Source: Megamerina dolium | Lineage: Eukaryota > Arthropoda > Insecta > Diptera > Megamerinidae | Direction: 5' to 3' | Length of the DNA: 64,000 nucleotides | NCBI GenBank assembly: GCA_963854835.1 | Contig: OY978529.1 | Location: 47,115,821 to 47,179,820 of the forward strand | Part shown: positions 48,101 through 60,600 of the stretch, piece after piece | How the letters are laid out: the number at the start of each line of letters is the position of its first letter | Numbering within the stretch: the stretch's first letter is position 1 | Notes under the pieces: model-generated | What the model saw: only the letters and a program-made list of their open reading frames with translations | Databases searched by the model: none | Told to the model about the DNA's origin: nothing | Translations under genes and position numbers: made by a program

Positions 48101-51100
48101 GCAGTCTCGATGGTGCATGTAACTGAATATCTCTCTTGGCATGTTTTAAGCGGTTATTGCTTTTGGCCACTGGGTTTACCTTCAAATCACTGAATGATTT
48201 GGCATTACTAAATTACAATCACAACTGCATTGTATTGTTTTTTCCTCCTTCTAATTGCTTACTTTTATTTGCAAAACAACACTATATAGGGGAAGTCGGG
48301 GTATTCTTATTTTGCTAAAAATTTCAAAGCTTGGTTTTTTTGTAGTACGAGAAATAAATCTTCCTTTTGGTATCAGCAGTTTGATCAAAATTGTTTCAAA
48401 TTGTACATTTTTATATCAGTTGACACAAAAATCTGTTTTTAAGATTTTTAAAAATATCGGGGAATTATTGGACAGATTATTGGGAAACAAAATTATTGAT
48501 GGGAAACCTTTATTTGTGAATGAAAACGAATAATTAATAATAAAATTCATTAATTAATTAAATAAATTAATAACATAAAGTGAAAAAATGCAATAAAAAC
48601 TATTCCGAATCGCAGTGAACTTGCGTCAAAGTATTCGGGTTTGCTCTGGCGCAACCCAAGTGAAGACTTCGATCACAAACGAAGCAATGGGCTGAGTTTT
48701 GGCGAGTTCTACTTCTTTGGCATATTTAATTTCAATCGGAGACAATATTTTCTTCTACGGAGTCTGCGATTTGCCACTGTTTCCAATAATACCCCGAAAG
48801 CTCATTTTTACAAATTGGCCGCACAATGCAAACTTCATACAAAATTCTTTTGTACATCGGAGGCTTAAGACCTAAGTTGGTTCGTCGAAAAATGTTGTCA
48901 AAATAAACAAAATACTAAGTGAAAAAAAATTTCGAAGTATCAAATTTCTATGTGCTATGAACAGGTCAAGTGCTCAATGGAAAATGAGCCTAGCATGAGA
49001 CGAGTCGATAATAGTTGGTGGAAACTGTCAACCTTTACTGGGTAAAAAAAATATCGCGATGGGCAACAATACCCCTCCTTCCCCCTAAAATTTTGAAATA
49101 CTTTTTTTGTTTGCAGTTCGTACATTATAATGATATTTCAATTCTCAGTCAATCAAAATAATAGTGGAAAATGGTTCCTTTTAGTTTGTTCCTATTCAAA
49201 AACCTCAGTTCTTGTCACTGTAATTTAGTACCCCACGGCACTAAATTAGGGGCGAAGTAGATGATACTGTGGGCATCATTAGATGTTATCGATTGGTGAA
49301 CGGGTACCCTTTAAGTTGACGGCTAAGGAAAAACTGACACAATTGATCAAGAGAAAAATCAGATGATTGTTGATTTGGTAAAAATTGATCTAGTTTGACC
49401 TGCGGGTCTTGGGGCACACATCATTTCGTTTTAACTAGTATGGTTCTAGGTTCAGTTTTTTAACCCAAAAACTCCCAAATTTCTACAGGGATATAATAAT
49501 ACAAAATAAAAGTCTGCGGTAAAAAAGAAAACAGCCAGTATTTGGTTAAAAATTAAAAAACATTTAAAAGTAAAACGAATATTATTTGCATATTTTCCAA
49601 AAACCAACACATGTATGTCAAAAGAGTCGTAATATGCATACAAATTCTATTAGATGATATCTATAACACTATTTATGTAGAAAAATTTTAACTGTGCCTT
49701 ACTTATTTGCTGTTTTTACTTAAATGTATTTCTTAATCGAAACGCATGAAATTTAAATGCAAGCAATAATTCAGCGAAGACATTCGTACATTAAAAAAAA
49801 AAAAATTAATTTAAATACACATATTCATTTGTACAAAGTTATGCATATACATACACATACATATAGGCATAATCTTAAGAATGATGATGGCTGTCTGATC
49901 GTAGTTGCCTTGGCATGAGCGCGTGCAGTTTGCGCTCAACATCGTTCTTTCAACATTACTATGAACCGGGGGATCGAAGCGGTGCGGCGGTGATCATCGT
50001 GTACATGGAGCAATAATAATAACAGCAGAGCAAAACATCGAACATACTCGTACAAATACATATAATTACATACTCGTACGTATGGATGGATGGGTAGGCA
50101 TGTATGTGTATATGTATGTATGTATGTATGTATGTAGAAGTTATGGTTCATAAATTTCAACATAGTTGATGCACAACGATGACGATGCGACGCCGCGATG
50201 TTGGAAAACCATCTGCCGTTTCTGGTGTTTGCATTTTGTTGTTGTTGTTGTTGTTGTAGTTGTAGTTGTTGTTGCTACCATTTGTTACTGCTGTTGCTAG
50301 TTGTGAACTCATTTCTTCAAAGGTACATACCACACGACTGTTGCGCAGGCGCGCACACATGTACATAGATGGAGTACAGATATGGATATACTATACACAC
50401 ACACACACACACACACACACATGCATACATACAAATAAACATATGCATTTGCACATATGTGTGTTGTTTATATGGATGTAGTTTTTAATTTGGTTCAAAA
50501 TACACCAGTATTGTTGCTGCTGTTTTTGCTGCAGTAAGTGCTTTATGTGTTTGTGTGTGTGTGTGTGTGACTGCGTCTACGATGGTATACATTTGACAGG
50601 TGGTGCTTATTTCGAATTTCGAGTGTGTTCTTCTTCTTCTTCTTCGTTTCTGGCGTCCTATTCTCTTTCATTTTTCGTGATCTTATTTCGTATTTTTTCG
50701 AGTATTTTGATCATTATTGTTGTTATTATTATTTTTTTTTGTCCATTCATAAGAATTCAAGCGCATGCGTTTCTATTTATGAGAGTGTATTAGTACTTGT
50801 AGTATGTATGCACATGTGCAGACAAATGAATGAGAGGGTCTTACTTTTTTTTTTTCATACAAATATGAATATGGAATTCATATTCACGCGACGCATTTGT
50901 ATATGTCCTTAATAAGAAGATTGCTATTCCTAAAAAAAAAATGCTGTCGAGCATACGGACATTTCGAACTCTTGGCTTCTTTTTCATCTTCGTACTCTCC
51001 TTGTACTCCTTGCTTCTTTGAAACCATTGAGACCATAGATATACACTCATGGACAGATAAATACACCTACTTGATACTTTTGTGCGTTACTTGGACTTTT

Positions 51101-51340
51101 TTTTTAATGTATTGGTGCTGAAAATTGTTTAAAAAACACATGTATGATTCGTTAAAAGCCTTTTGCAATATCATCATAGACGAGCCAGAACGCAAACACC
51201 AATCTGTATTAGTTTTCTGAGAGGAGTACAATGTGGCTAAACAAATGGTAGCCCGTTTCTTTTTTAAAAGTGCTAACTTCACCATAGACGGCTTAGAAAA
51301 TCATAAAAAATAAAATAAATATCTGGTACTTATAGACCCC
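45181..51340. other. Gene-free stretch of about 6 kb
   Basis: AT-rich with microsatellites: CA at about 46846-46862 and 50394-50420, TG at about 50553-50569, TATG at 50100-50137, GTT at 50235-50275. A short SINE piece at 46203-46242 (AGCTTCTTCAAGAGCTTTGA) is the only transposon trace I can name. A GC-richer patch at 48640-48870 and one near 49200-49330 are unassigned. A minus-strand frame at 50309-50157 (MSSQLATAVTNGSNNNYNYN) reads through the GTT/TAG repeat and is not convincing as a gene. Confidence 0.35.
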
Positions 51341-51510
51341 GTTGGTCCCTTTGGCCGACTTTCTCTTCCAATCATGTAATTGTTAAATTTTTGGACACTA
51401 TTAGAAGGGACCTACTTATATTAGAGCCCTTATGATATTACTTTTCTGAACTTTGTCACAGTGCTCATTTAGGAGCGTTTTCATTGTTAATGCCGGAAGA
51501 ATTGCCAATT
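51341..51510 (-). mobile_element. SINE, copy h (reverse strand), with native 3' end
   Basis: From the right: GCCGGAAGAATTGCCAATTG, CTTTGTCACAGTGCTC, CCCTTATGATATTACTTTTC, AGAAGGGACCTACTTATATT, GTTAAATTTTTGGACACTAT, then TTTCTCTTCCAAT and CCCCGTTGGTCCCTTTGGCC. The last part is the SINE's own 3' end, shared with copy f and partly with the sequence after 33388. The head is missing. Confidence 0.7.
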
Positions 51511-51865
51511 GCTTGTTGATCGGTTTCTTAGCGTCTTGCTTTAGTTTTCCCATCAAGTATTTCGCAGTTTATTCCCCCATATAGTCTCTCCCATATGAAC
51601 AAATCCTTAGCGAATCCACATACCACTGTTTTGTTTGCAAACATGTCTAAAAGTGAGAACAAATCTTTTGACAATTATTTGTTCATTAGTTGGTGTTTTC
51701 AATACAAAATTACAAACACGAAAATATTCGTCTCTTTAATAGAGAGTCTAAAATATTGAGAAATACATTGAGGATAGAAAAGTAAAATGAATGACAGTTA
51801 AATGACTGTCTGTATAACAACGAACATAACGGCCTTCTATTTAATTTTAGTTTCTAACTTTAGAC

Positions 51866-52263
51866 TCCCTCATTATTCCTGTCCTAACATATGGCGCAGA
51901 AGCCTATAGAATTTGCACCACGGATGAGAGGATGCTTGGAGTTTTCTGGAGTTGCGTTGATGGCGAGTATCGAATAAGGTACAACGATGAGCTGTATGAG
52001 CTGTACGCTGACATTGCGATAGTCAGGCGAATCAAAATCCAGCATCTGCGCTAGCTAGGTCATGTCGAGTTATTCCCTTCACTCCAATGAAGAGCGTATT
52101 TAATTCGACCAAATTTCCGTTGGAAGGATCAAGTGTTGGGTAACCTGGTGGCGCTTGGAATATCCAATTGGCACCAGCAAGCGAAGAACAGAGAAGACTG
52201 GCGCCGCATTATATGTTCGTCCTAAATCGATCATCGGTTGTTATGGCTGCATAAGAAAAAAAG
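51866..52263 (+). mobile_element. RTE-like LINE 3' part with 10-bp target duplication
   Basis: The frame reads LIIPVLTYGAEAYRICTTDE, then GEYRIRYNDELYELYADI, VRRIKIQHLR(stop)LGHVE, RWKDQVLGNLVALGISNWHQ and KNREDWRRII, the standard C-terminal region of RTE-like endonuclease/reverse transcriptases. Stops and a short deletion break it. An exact 10-bp repeat AACTTTAGAC flanks the insert (51856-51865 and 52264-52273), with an A-rich end before the right copy. Confidence 0.78.
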
Positions 52264-52584
52264 AACTTTAGACAGCGCTCGTATATAAAAATATAAAATA
52301 AACGAGATATAAATATTAAAATGTGCTATGCATTTAAAATCACACTTATTATTTCATAAAAAATTGGACCGAATCCAATTGAATTTGTATGGACATATAT
52401 CAGACTAAGCTTTTATACGACTTTTCGCTTTGCGTTCAACTTTTCTGGAACCTTCCTTTGACATATATTGAGGTATATATGTACTCTGTTTCATTTTCAT
52501 GTCCATCGCATTTAGTCTGACAACCTCGTCTCATTTAGTAAAGCAAAAATGTGTACAAGCCGTGTACATAAAACGCATTTAGTA

Positions 52585-52920
52585 TTCTGAAAACTACCGG
52601 CCAACGATTTTTGTCGCAGCTGCCAGGACGAGGAAGAGGAGGAAAGTGTTCACCACTTCCTTTGCCCCGCCTTGGCATGCCTTGGCACGCAGGTGGTACA
52701 CTCTACTCGGGAGTGCCTTTTTTAGAGATACCACTGAGCTTGCACCCATGGATGTCAGGGACATTGCTCTATTCATTAGGAAATCCCAATGGTTCCGCTT
52801 AACAGAGGGAACAGGATAGTGAGCATCAGTGATGCATGGTAACACAATGGGCCAATTTTTGGCCTAAGTGCGCCCCCTTTTCGGGGCGGCCGCATAACCT
52901 AATCTAACCTAACCTAACCT
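52585..52920 (+). mobile_element. RNase-H-LINE 3' end with (CCTAA)n tail
   Basis: It starts within the C-terminal Cys-His region (CRSCQDEEEEESVHHFLCPA), continues with a frameshifted tail including MDVRDIALFIRKSQWFRLTE, and then the 3' UTR GGTAACACAATGGGCC...GGCCTAAGTGCG. Two small hairpins (GGCCA/TGGCC and CGCCCC/GGGGCG) precede a tail of CCTAA repeats (52896-52920). It belongs to the same family as 4206-5110 and the 76-bp piece at 33290. Confidence 0.82.
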
Positions 52921-53145
52921 ATATGCATAATTTGGATATTCTGAGTTTTTATGATAAGTTGATTCGATATTCCTATTTATCTAGCCACGAATGTATGGCG
53001 TAGGGCTCAAAGGGCAATACACTTAATTTTTAACATTTTTCATATTCCATTTTTTAAATTGTTTGATCCTAACGCTATAATTTGTATTATTAGAGTTCTT
53101 ATATGTATTTGGTAAAAAAAAAAGTTAATTTCTCTTTTATTTCAG
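52921..53145. other. Intron-like stretch before the 53146 exon
   Basis: AT-rich, ending in a good polypyrimidine tract and acceptor (TTTCTCTTTTATTTCAG, AG at 53144-53145). Confidence 0.5.
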
Positions 53146-53324
53146 TTCATACAAACAACAGTGGAAGACGGATCAGCCATGGCATCCAAAATATATCTTA
53201 TGATTATAAATTAACACATCGTACTACTACTTTAATTAATCGTATCGAGCGCCTAATATATATAGATAAATATATATAAAAGAAAGAGAGAGAGAAGGAT
53301 CAGTTTTCATCAGGCAAACTCAAT
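53146..53324 (+). other. 5' UTR part of the 53325 gene
   Basis: It lies between the acceptor ending at 53145 and the start codon at 53325. It contains stops in all frames near the ATG, so it is not coding. A possible alternative promoter lies at its end (see 53275-53304). The upstream exon was not identified. Confidence 0.5.
53275..53304 (+). promoter_or_regulatory. Possible TATA box plus initiator with GA run
   Basis: TATAAAAG at 53275-53282 is followed by a GAGAGAGAGAG run and the insect initiator TCAGTT at 53300-53305, about 27 bp from TATA start to the A of the initiator. Transcription from here would give a leader of only about 20 bases. The match could be chance in AT-rich DNA. Confidence 0.3.
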
Positions 53325-54375
53325 ATGAAAACTGAATATTCAGCCCATCCTGCCTTAGCTTCAGAGCAATTACAACGTGCTGCTGTTGAACACTCCAAGA
53401 CAAGTCATCACCACCATCACAATCACCATCGGCGGCATAATTCAACGAACACAACATCAACATCAACAAGTGGTGGTAGTGGACGTAATGGTAATCCACA
53501 TACACCAACAAACAAGCTGAAACATTCAATAAAATCCCGTAATGGGATAAGTGAAGCGCTTGATCTTGGGGGTTGCATAGGTGGTTCTACCACCGCCACA
53601 ACGACAAGAGCGGAAACAACAAGAACAGATCTATCATCGGCGCCGACAGTGACGGACGCGCCGTTGTCAAGTATGGCGCTGCCAGATCGAACTTACTTCA
53701 ATGAAGTGAATTTCGATGACGGCAACAATGTTGAGAATAATAATAATAATGATGAAAATGAGAGTGATAGCATTAACGCCACCATCACCAACACCACCAC
53801 CTCCAAAGACTGTGTAGACTGTGCGCCTTCAATTGCCACCCCGCCAGCTCCTGCTATATGCATTGATGGGACAGATCATCTGCAGCATCGTCGATTTAGT
53901 CGAACGAACATCAATACAACAACTGCCACAACACAAGAGAACACCAGTCGACAGCAGGTACAACTTGAGGATGATACTCACAATGTATACGACACGTGTA
54001 CTGCAGCGGTTAGTGATGACGGTTGCACCAGTGGGCTAAGTAGCGCCATTAGCTCACCATCACCAAGCACCGTATCATCGCCGCTGTCGTCACCGTCGCG
54101 AATTGTGCCGCATTTTCAACATTGTCACCAGCATTGTTGTCAAAAATCACCATCATCCTCTTCGTTCGTCGCCACTTCACATCATCACCAACACCATCAC
54201 CACAATCATTCGCATCCTTCGTCGTCCAATGCTGCCGCCGCCGCCGCAGGAGGATGTAAAAAATTTGATCAGCGTCTCGGTCCATCGCCTTATCGTCAGC
54301 TCTTACCGTTTGCACTGTGCATTCTTTCGTTTGCGACTGTCTTTAGTGTACTAATAGTCTATATGGATACAACAG
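53325..54375 (+). CDS. First coding exon of a low-complexity type II membrane protein
   Basis: ATG 53325 opens 350 codons and one base, ending at a strong donor (ACAACAG|GTGAGT, 54375/54376) in phase 1. The predicted cytosolic N-terminal part (about 320 residues) is low complexity: His-rich runs (residues about 28-38 and 290), Thr/Ser stretches, an Asn-rich segment ([15 protein letters not shown]) and six alanines. Near the end, [20 protein letters not shown] continuing into LIVYMDTT gives one membrane helix with basic residues before it and the chain continuing beyond, which suggests a type II signal anchor as in Golgi glycosyl- or sulfotransferases. The catalytic part would be in exons outside the window. 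I cannot name the gene. The codon content is not transposon-like. Confidence 0.75.
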
Positions 54376-57300
54376 GTGAGTTTACACAAAATAACAACTA
54401 GCTCACCAGTGGATAGCGCAGATCCCCTATATCGTTCATCGTCAGTGTACACCATATAAATTAAGGTGGAGTAAAAACAGTAAAAACCTGCTAGAGAGTT
54501 GCTATTTTAGCTCAAATATAAAGACATAAAATATTGATCTCGTCGTATGTTAAAAGATGCTTCCAAAACTAAGGTCACAATCACAATTTTTACATTTATT
54601 CTACATAAATCAAAATAAACGTATCGAATTCTTTCAACAAATAAATACTAAATCTTCAATACCAAATCACTCTCCACCTTAATGTATATACATTCATATA
54701 TTTGTATTACGTCCTAGTGTTTATTTTATTTAAATTTGATATCTTTGGCATATGTCTCGTTAGTTTGGGGGGAATTTTAAATTTGACTCATGTGTGCTGT
54801 ACCGGAAGTAGGCTGTGTTATTTTTAATGGATGTAGGCACACTTTAAAGATTATTTTACCAACATCTTTGGTATCTAAATTCCAAAAGACAATAAAAAAG
54901 CTCGATTTTCAACATCAATGCATTAGATGCTGCTGCATGCGTTAGTAGAAATATGATGAAATCAATAACAAACAGTATCGTATTAATGTTACATGTTAGA
55001 GTCGTATTGATTATCGGATGTTAAAACAAGGTGTAATAAAAAAAATATTATTATCACTTATTATACTCTGCTCATTGCCAGTCTGGCAACATTGACGTCT
55101 TTAAACTATAGTATACTATATTGTCAGTCTACGTTGTTTTTTTAATTTTCCATTCACATTGTCGTTTTACTCAAGGCACATTTCATGATTCATCCATCCG
55201 CAAATTCATTCATGCAAATGTCCAATCATTCATTTGAGTCTGCTGTCATCAACATGTACACCGTATAACAGACCATTTAATTTGTCGTTAACAATGTTTA
55301 TTGTATTATTATTGTTCTTACGTATAAGTACTTGATTTCATTGAACATTTGCATATGGAGACAGTAGCTCAGAGTAAAATTAAATGAAGTGATTTCTTCA
55401 ACCGTTTTATTACTTTCGAAAATCAATTAAAAAGCTTCAAAACGACAAGGTAAGGCAAAGACAAAGTCATTTATTCGATGCACTATAGTACTCCCGGGTA
55501 TGAAGAAGCGAAAATACAGGGTTGTTAATGATGATCTCAAAACAACGCTATTTGACCAAAACAGAAATACTTCAATCGCCAAATTTGTCTGTTTTTCTGT
55601 AGCTTTTTCCAAATCCAACTAAATAGAGTACGTCAGAGTACATGGGCATGTGTGGATCAGCCCTCGCAACATCCAGCCATGAATGTCGGCATTGGTGTCC
55701 ATTATATGTTGTCACGTCACAGTGTATAAATCGTTTTAAAATTCAATCCAGCAAACATTTTTGCATCTTTGTTTGCTTCCTTTCAATGTGTAGTTGGTTG
55801 GTTTTTATTATTTTTCTCTGCTTTACGGTTGCAGTTGGTATTCTGCAAAATGTTGACATTTTTTCTCATTCTTTTTCTTTTTTGCCACTTTACTTCATGC
55901 AAATCAACACGATGACTATTGCTGCTGCTACTGCTAGGCAAGTCTTTCTGTCTTTCGAAAGACTCTTTTGCCAGTTAGCGAATATCGCTATTACATGGAC
56001 GCCACTATGACTAGACAATGTGAAAAGTTGGTTGTGTGTTGTGTTGTATATATTTCCTTAAAAAACTCTATCACCATATTATCAACTATTTAATACAATT
56101 TATTTTTAATTTTATAAATTAGCTCTAATATGAACAATATATTTCCATTCTGCCTGAATAATTTATTTTAAATAAATTTCGTAAAACTCCACCCATCAGA
56201 ATCCTTCAAATTTGAAATGTACACATATGTATGTGGATTAGGGCTTCATTGCAACATTGCAATTGTGTAAACAATAATAAAGAATAAAGTAAAATTATTT
56301 TATTGTATTGCGATTTTTTGCAACATACTCTTATTTACTATTACATTAGCTTTTTTTTTTATCTACGTAAACAAACAAATGTTCAAACATTTAATAGCCA
56401 TTGTTATTCAAATATCACTAACAAAAGAATGTCATTAGCCCAAATCTCACAGAATTACGGTATGGTGGTGCCTTTGTTTACCGAGAGGTATTCGAGGTAG
56501 AGTTGGGTGTATAATAGTAAAAGTATGTTGTAAGGCCCAGAACTGTACTAGCGCTGGTAATTTTTGCAACCGAATACCGTACTCGCAATTTTTACGAGTA
56601 CGATTACAGTACTCGTTATATTCTTTGTGTTTATTGTAAATACAGCAATACAATGATTGCCGGAATAAAATTGTAGGTTGGTTCTTTCTCTTATAGTGAA
56701 AACTTGTTTCCATAATCGAACTCGATCAACGTCTTCAAAAATCATTTAGCTCTGTTTCGAGGTACTCTGAACTGCACAATGCCACATTTTGTTAATGTTA
56801 ATGAACAAATTCTTATTATTTAATTGATAAAAGGTTCAAAAATGGTAAAATAATTTTGTTACAAAAAAATTACCTTTTCCTTTTCTTCTTAATTATAAAA
56901 TATTTAGTGTTTAAATAAAAATAGATCGGTATGCAACATATCTATACAACGAAAGCAATTGGTAGCACTGTACTTAGCGAATATGCTAAGAATTTAACGT
57001 CTATAGTTATACGCGCTAAGTCTAGCACATTTGTTGTTGTTTTGACATTGATCGGTGCTAAGTACCGTTTCATTGTTCGGGAGAGGATAGCCTCAAGGCT
57101 GCTTCCTTACGTTGGATTATACGGCGTTATGGCTTGGTTTTTTACAATTCTGCAATCTATCAAAGCGACAATAGTGGAATAACGACTTTTTGATAAGAAA
57201 CTGGAGGAAATTTACTTAATAAATGACTGGCACATAGGTCATGTTAATGCCAAAGAGTTGCTGAATCTCTCGAAGCGCTGTATTTTCATTTTTATCGATG

Positions 57301-58225
57301 AATCAGTGAGCTTTTTTACTGAATAAACAGTCAGCACCATAAACTTGGTTGGGTTATCAATTGAAACACTTCATTCGAAGTTTTATCAAGTTGAAAACAA
57401 AACTTAATACAATAATTGCCAAGGGATAGCTGATTAGAAATATTTATTTATTAGATTTAATCAAAAACCAGTTGACCTACTAAAAATTTGATTTGATTTT
57501 TGAAATCTTCATACCTCATTCAGTTAGGAATATCATTCATTCAATTAATTAGAGCACTGTGCGCCGTCCCGAAGGCTGTTGGCTTGTTTGCAGGTTACAC
57601 TCAGAAACCCAAGGCCCTGTGGCAGTTATAACATGTTTCATCCGATCCGTTGAAACTCGGAAACTCATATCGTCAGCAACTTGATTTAGATGTTGTTTTT
57701 GGAAAAAACATTCAGCTCTATTCAGCTCTATTGAGGCAAATCAACTGTCACTTCAAAACCCTTCAAAACGAATTTACCCATTGTTAAAATCGCAGAGCAA
57801 ACAAAATCAGCTGATCTCAACATATTGAACAACTGAGTGCCGTAGTATGTGGACGATGTCTAGTAAGCACGTGTTTCATTCGGTAATTTCCGGGTACTTT
57901 TCACACTGAATGTGTGCATGTATAAAAAGTAGATATGTAACTATATATGTATGTGTTAATTGTGTCAACTAAAATGCAAAGCATATTCTTTAATGAAAAA
58001 TAAGTATGTGCATAGGTACAATACATACATACAGAAGTACGTACTTATCATCATTGTTATGGTTCTCAAATTATAAAAATGCCCTTTAATAACTGAATGT
58101 CAACTTATCCATGTATGAGTGTTATGTGTGTGTACATACATATTATTCATATACCGGATGTGATTCATATCCAAATAAACTTATGCAACACAATAACTAC
58201 ATACAATACTTGAATATGTGAAGGT
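54376..58225. other. Probable intron of the 53325 gene
   Basis: No plus-strand exon with acceptor, coding potential and matching phase was found. Some small open frames (55642, 56931) are AT-driven. A GC-richer patch at 57540-57850 is unassigned. The intron probably extends to the window end, with transposons inside it. Confidence 0.45.
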
Positions 58226-58455
58226 ACATTAAGATGCCTTACCATATATACAAAAGAAATGATTGCTGTTCTGTATGACGTCTACCAAAATATTCCTAAA
58301 CAATTTTAGAAAAGACTTAAAAATGAGTTTTTCTATGAAAAAACATAGACTTCAATTATTTTCCCAATAAATGTACTTGGATAATATAGTTAGGTGAATA
58401 AAATTATGGCCACATAAAGAATAAAATATAATATTTTTATGAGGCATCTTAACGT
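58226..58455. repeat. MITE-like element with 16-bp inverted ends
   Basis: ACATTAAGATGCCTTA at 58226-58241 pairs with TGAGGCATCTTAACGT at 58440-58455 (14 of 16 match). The inside is AT-rich and non-coding. A single related end is at 1238-1255. Confidence 0.45.
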
Positions 58456-59598
58456 AAATGTACTTACTTATATTGTGAAAGAACTATTTAAACTTTTTTT
58501 CGTGTAAAAACGCTCAACAGAGTACATTAAGTTTTATTTCAAAGCAAACAACCCCCACACATTCACTTGCAGAGTAATGATTAAAATCTGCACACATACA
58601 TATGCTTACATATATGATTTTAATCGCTAATACCACCTCCACACGACAGGGGGTGAGTATTAAATACTTACTCGCGGCTACTGATTGTCACTTACTACAT
58701 GCAAGTGTAGTTATTTGCTCTTCTCTCACTTACATTTAATATGATTTTGTGATTTTCCACTTTAAGACTCAAGCTGACTCAATTGTGTTGAACCAGAATT
58801 AACTCAGCATGTCTCGTCGACTACAATAAAAACGTCTTTTCCGCCTTAATGATGTTGGCGGTGGTGATGGTGGTAGTGGTGACGGTGGAATTTAACCCCA
58901 ATTGTGCATTTGCATGTGTGGCATTTCGTAATCGATTGCAAGTAACTTCTTTGCGTAAGTTGTACGAGTGTAAAAATCTCTACCCATATTTCGGTATATT
59001 TTTCAATGTTGTTTCATATTCATTAAAAATACAAGAACGTGTCTAATCTGCACGCCATCATTGATTATATCGATCTGTATTGTTTGTTTATGGTTTTAAT
59101 ATCATTTTTTTTTTTTTTTGCTCTTTGAATTTATGTAATAATAAAAGTTAATGGCAACCCTGAAAATTATTACACTACTGCATTTACAATCAGCAAACAC
59201 GCAGTATATGTATTCTGATGTACACATTAGTTTGCCATACAAATATACTAAGGAGGGTAGTCGAAAATGAATTGACAAATAATTGTGACTATAAATACCA
59301 TACCGACATACTTACTTATGGCGAATTTTTGCTTCGAGCACGAACCATTGCAATACATTTTCCATGAATTTTCGTTAAATTTCAGGTGTATGGCCTGACA
59401 TTACAAATGAGGTTCCGTATTAACTCCCTTTTTTATTGAAAACGTGCAATAATTTTTTTTTTTTTTTTGTTGAGTCGTTTTTTAGCCCCTGGGCTATGCC
59501 ACGACTGGTCTATCTCGTTTGAATTTTTCAATGATTTTTTGACTGTGAAAATATTGGCATCATAAACATTATTCACAATTTCAGCCACCGAATTTTGT
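58456..59598. other. Gene-free stretch within the probable intron
   Basis: No gene or named element. T-runs at 59107-59120 and 59452-59468 are simple sequence. The frame at 58849-59043 begins in a GGTGGTGATGGT simple repeat and is not called. Confidence 0.35.
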
Positions 59599-60600
59599 TT
59601 GTCTCTGTTAACTGACAACTTTTGCATCCTCTTAGTCGAAACTGAATCGCCCAATCAAAATACTGAAAATAGGAGCTCAGTGGCAGTCGATGGCAGAACT
59701 ATTCCGACTGTGAATAGACCTAAAATCCTCGGAGTTACTTTTGACAGTCTCATGACCTTTGCTGCTCATGTTGATTACACCATCCAAAGGTTGTATAGCA
59801 GAAATAATGCCCTTAAGGCACTGGGCGGCACTGGCTGGGGGAAAGGCAAGGAGACGCTGCTCATCACCTATAAGGCCATCGGCAGGTCGATCATCAACTA
59901 CGCGACGCGCAATGGCGGCTTCTGCAAACCCGACAGAATACTGCTTTGCGCATCATCACGGGCTGCCATAAGATGGCATATGAGGATCACCTATATCAGG
60001 AAACGCGAATGCTAAAAGTTCGTGAGCACAATGAACTGTTTTCGCAACAAGTTCTTCTTTCCTGCCACCGGTGAACGAAGCTTGCCCATCCCCCGCGTAA
60101 CATCTGTGGTGGCCTACGATCATTTAATGGGCATGTGAGTCACCTGCTCGATGATTTGAGCTCTAGTACTTATAGAGCGGCTCTGAATTCACTGCATCAA
60201 CGCGCGGTGGAGGCAGCCATCGAGGGTAATGCTCATAACATCGTGCTGGGGGGTCGCCCACCGCCAATAGCAGACTGCAAACAACAGCTTCCTAGATCCG
60301 CTCGTGCCACTTTGGAGCAGCTAAGATATGGATGGAGTGTATATCTGAACTGCTACATGCACCGACTGGCTGATACAATTCCAGACAGACGCCGCCGATG
60401 CCAGCAGAGCCCGCACGATACCCGTCATCTTTTCGACTGCCCCAAAAGGCCTACCAATTTGGTACCCTCTGCACTGTGGACGCACCCCCTGGAGGCTTTC
60501 GTCTTTCTGGAGCTAGTCGATGGGAACAACAACACTCAAGCTGACTTACATGAATACTCGGGATTTCGAAATCGTTATCTGTTACAACAACAACAACTGA
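59599..60600 (+). mobile_element. Jockey-like LINE, 3' half of ORF2, broken
   Basis: The first frame (59599-60012) holds the end of the reverse transcriptase and thumb: RPKILGVTFDSLMTFAAHVD, SRNNALKALGGTGWGKGKET, LLITYKAIGRSIINYATRNG. A gap and frameshift follow. The second frame (60135-60600) is the C-terminal region: NIVLGGRPPPIADCKQQLPR, RSARATLEQLRYGWSVYLN, CQQSPHDTRHLFDCPKRPTN and ALWTHPLEAFVFLELV. The end CTGTTACAACAACAACAAC is the (CAA)-type tail. The reverse transcriptase core and endonuclease are missing (5' truncation). A second CAACAACAACA tail near 60920-60930 may mark the end of another nested copy. Confidence 0.85.

Noticed and set aside
50157..50366. Asn-rich minus-strand frame as a neural gene exon
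   Set aside because: It is created by a GTT/TAG microsatellite; there is no good donor and no flanking coding sequence.
52896..52920. CCTAA repeats as a true telomere or interstitial telomere block
   Set aside because: Only a few units, placed exactly at LINE 3' ends and repeated in the truncated copy at 33342-33368; a LINE tail explains them.
54103..54354. Overlapping plus-strand frame inside the 53325 exon
   Set aside because: Alternative frame of a low-complexity coding exon, with no independent evidence.
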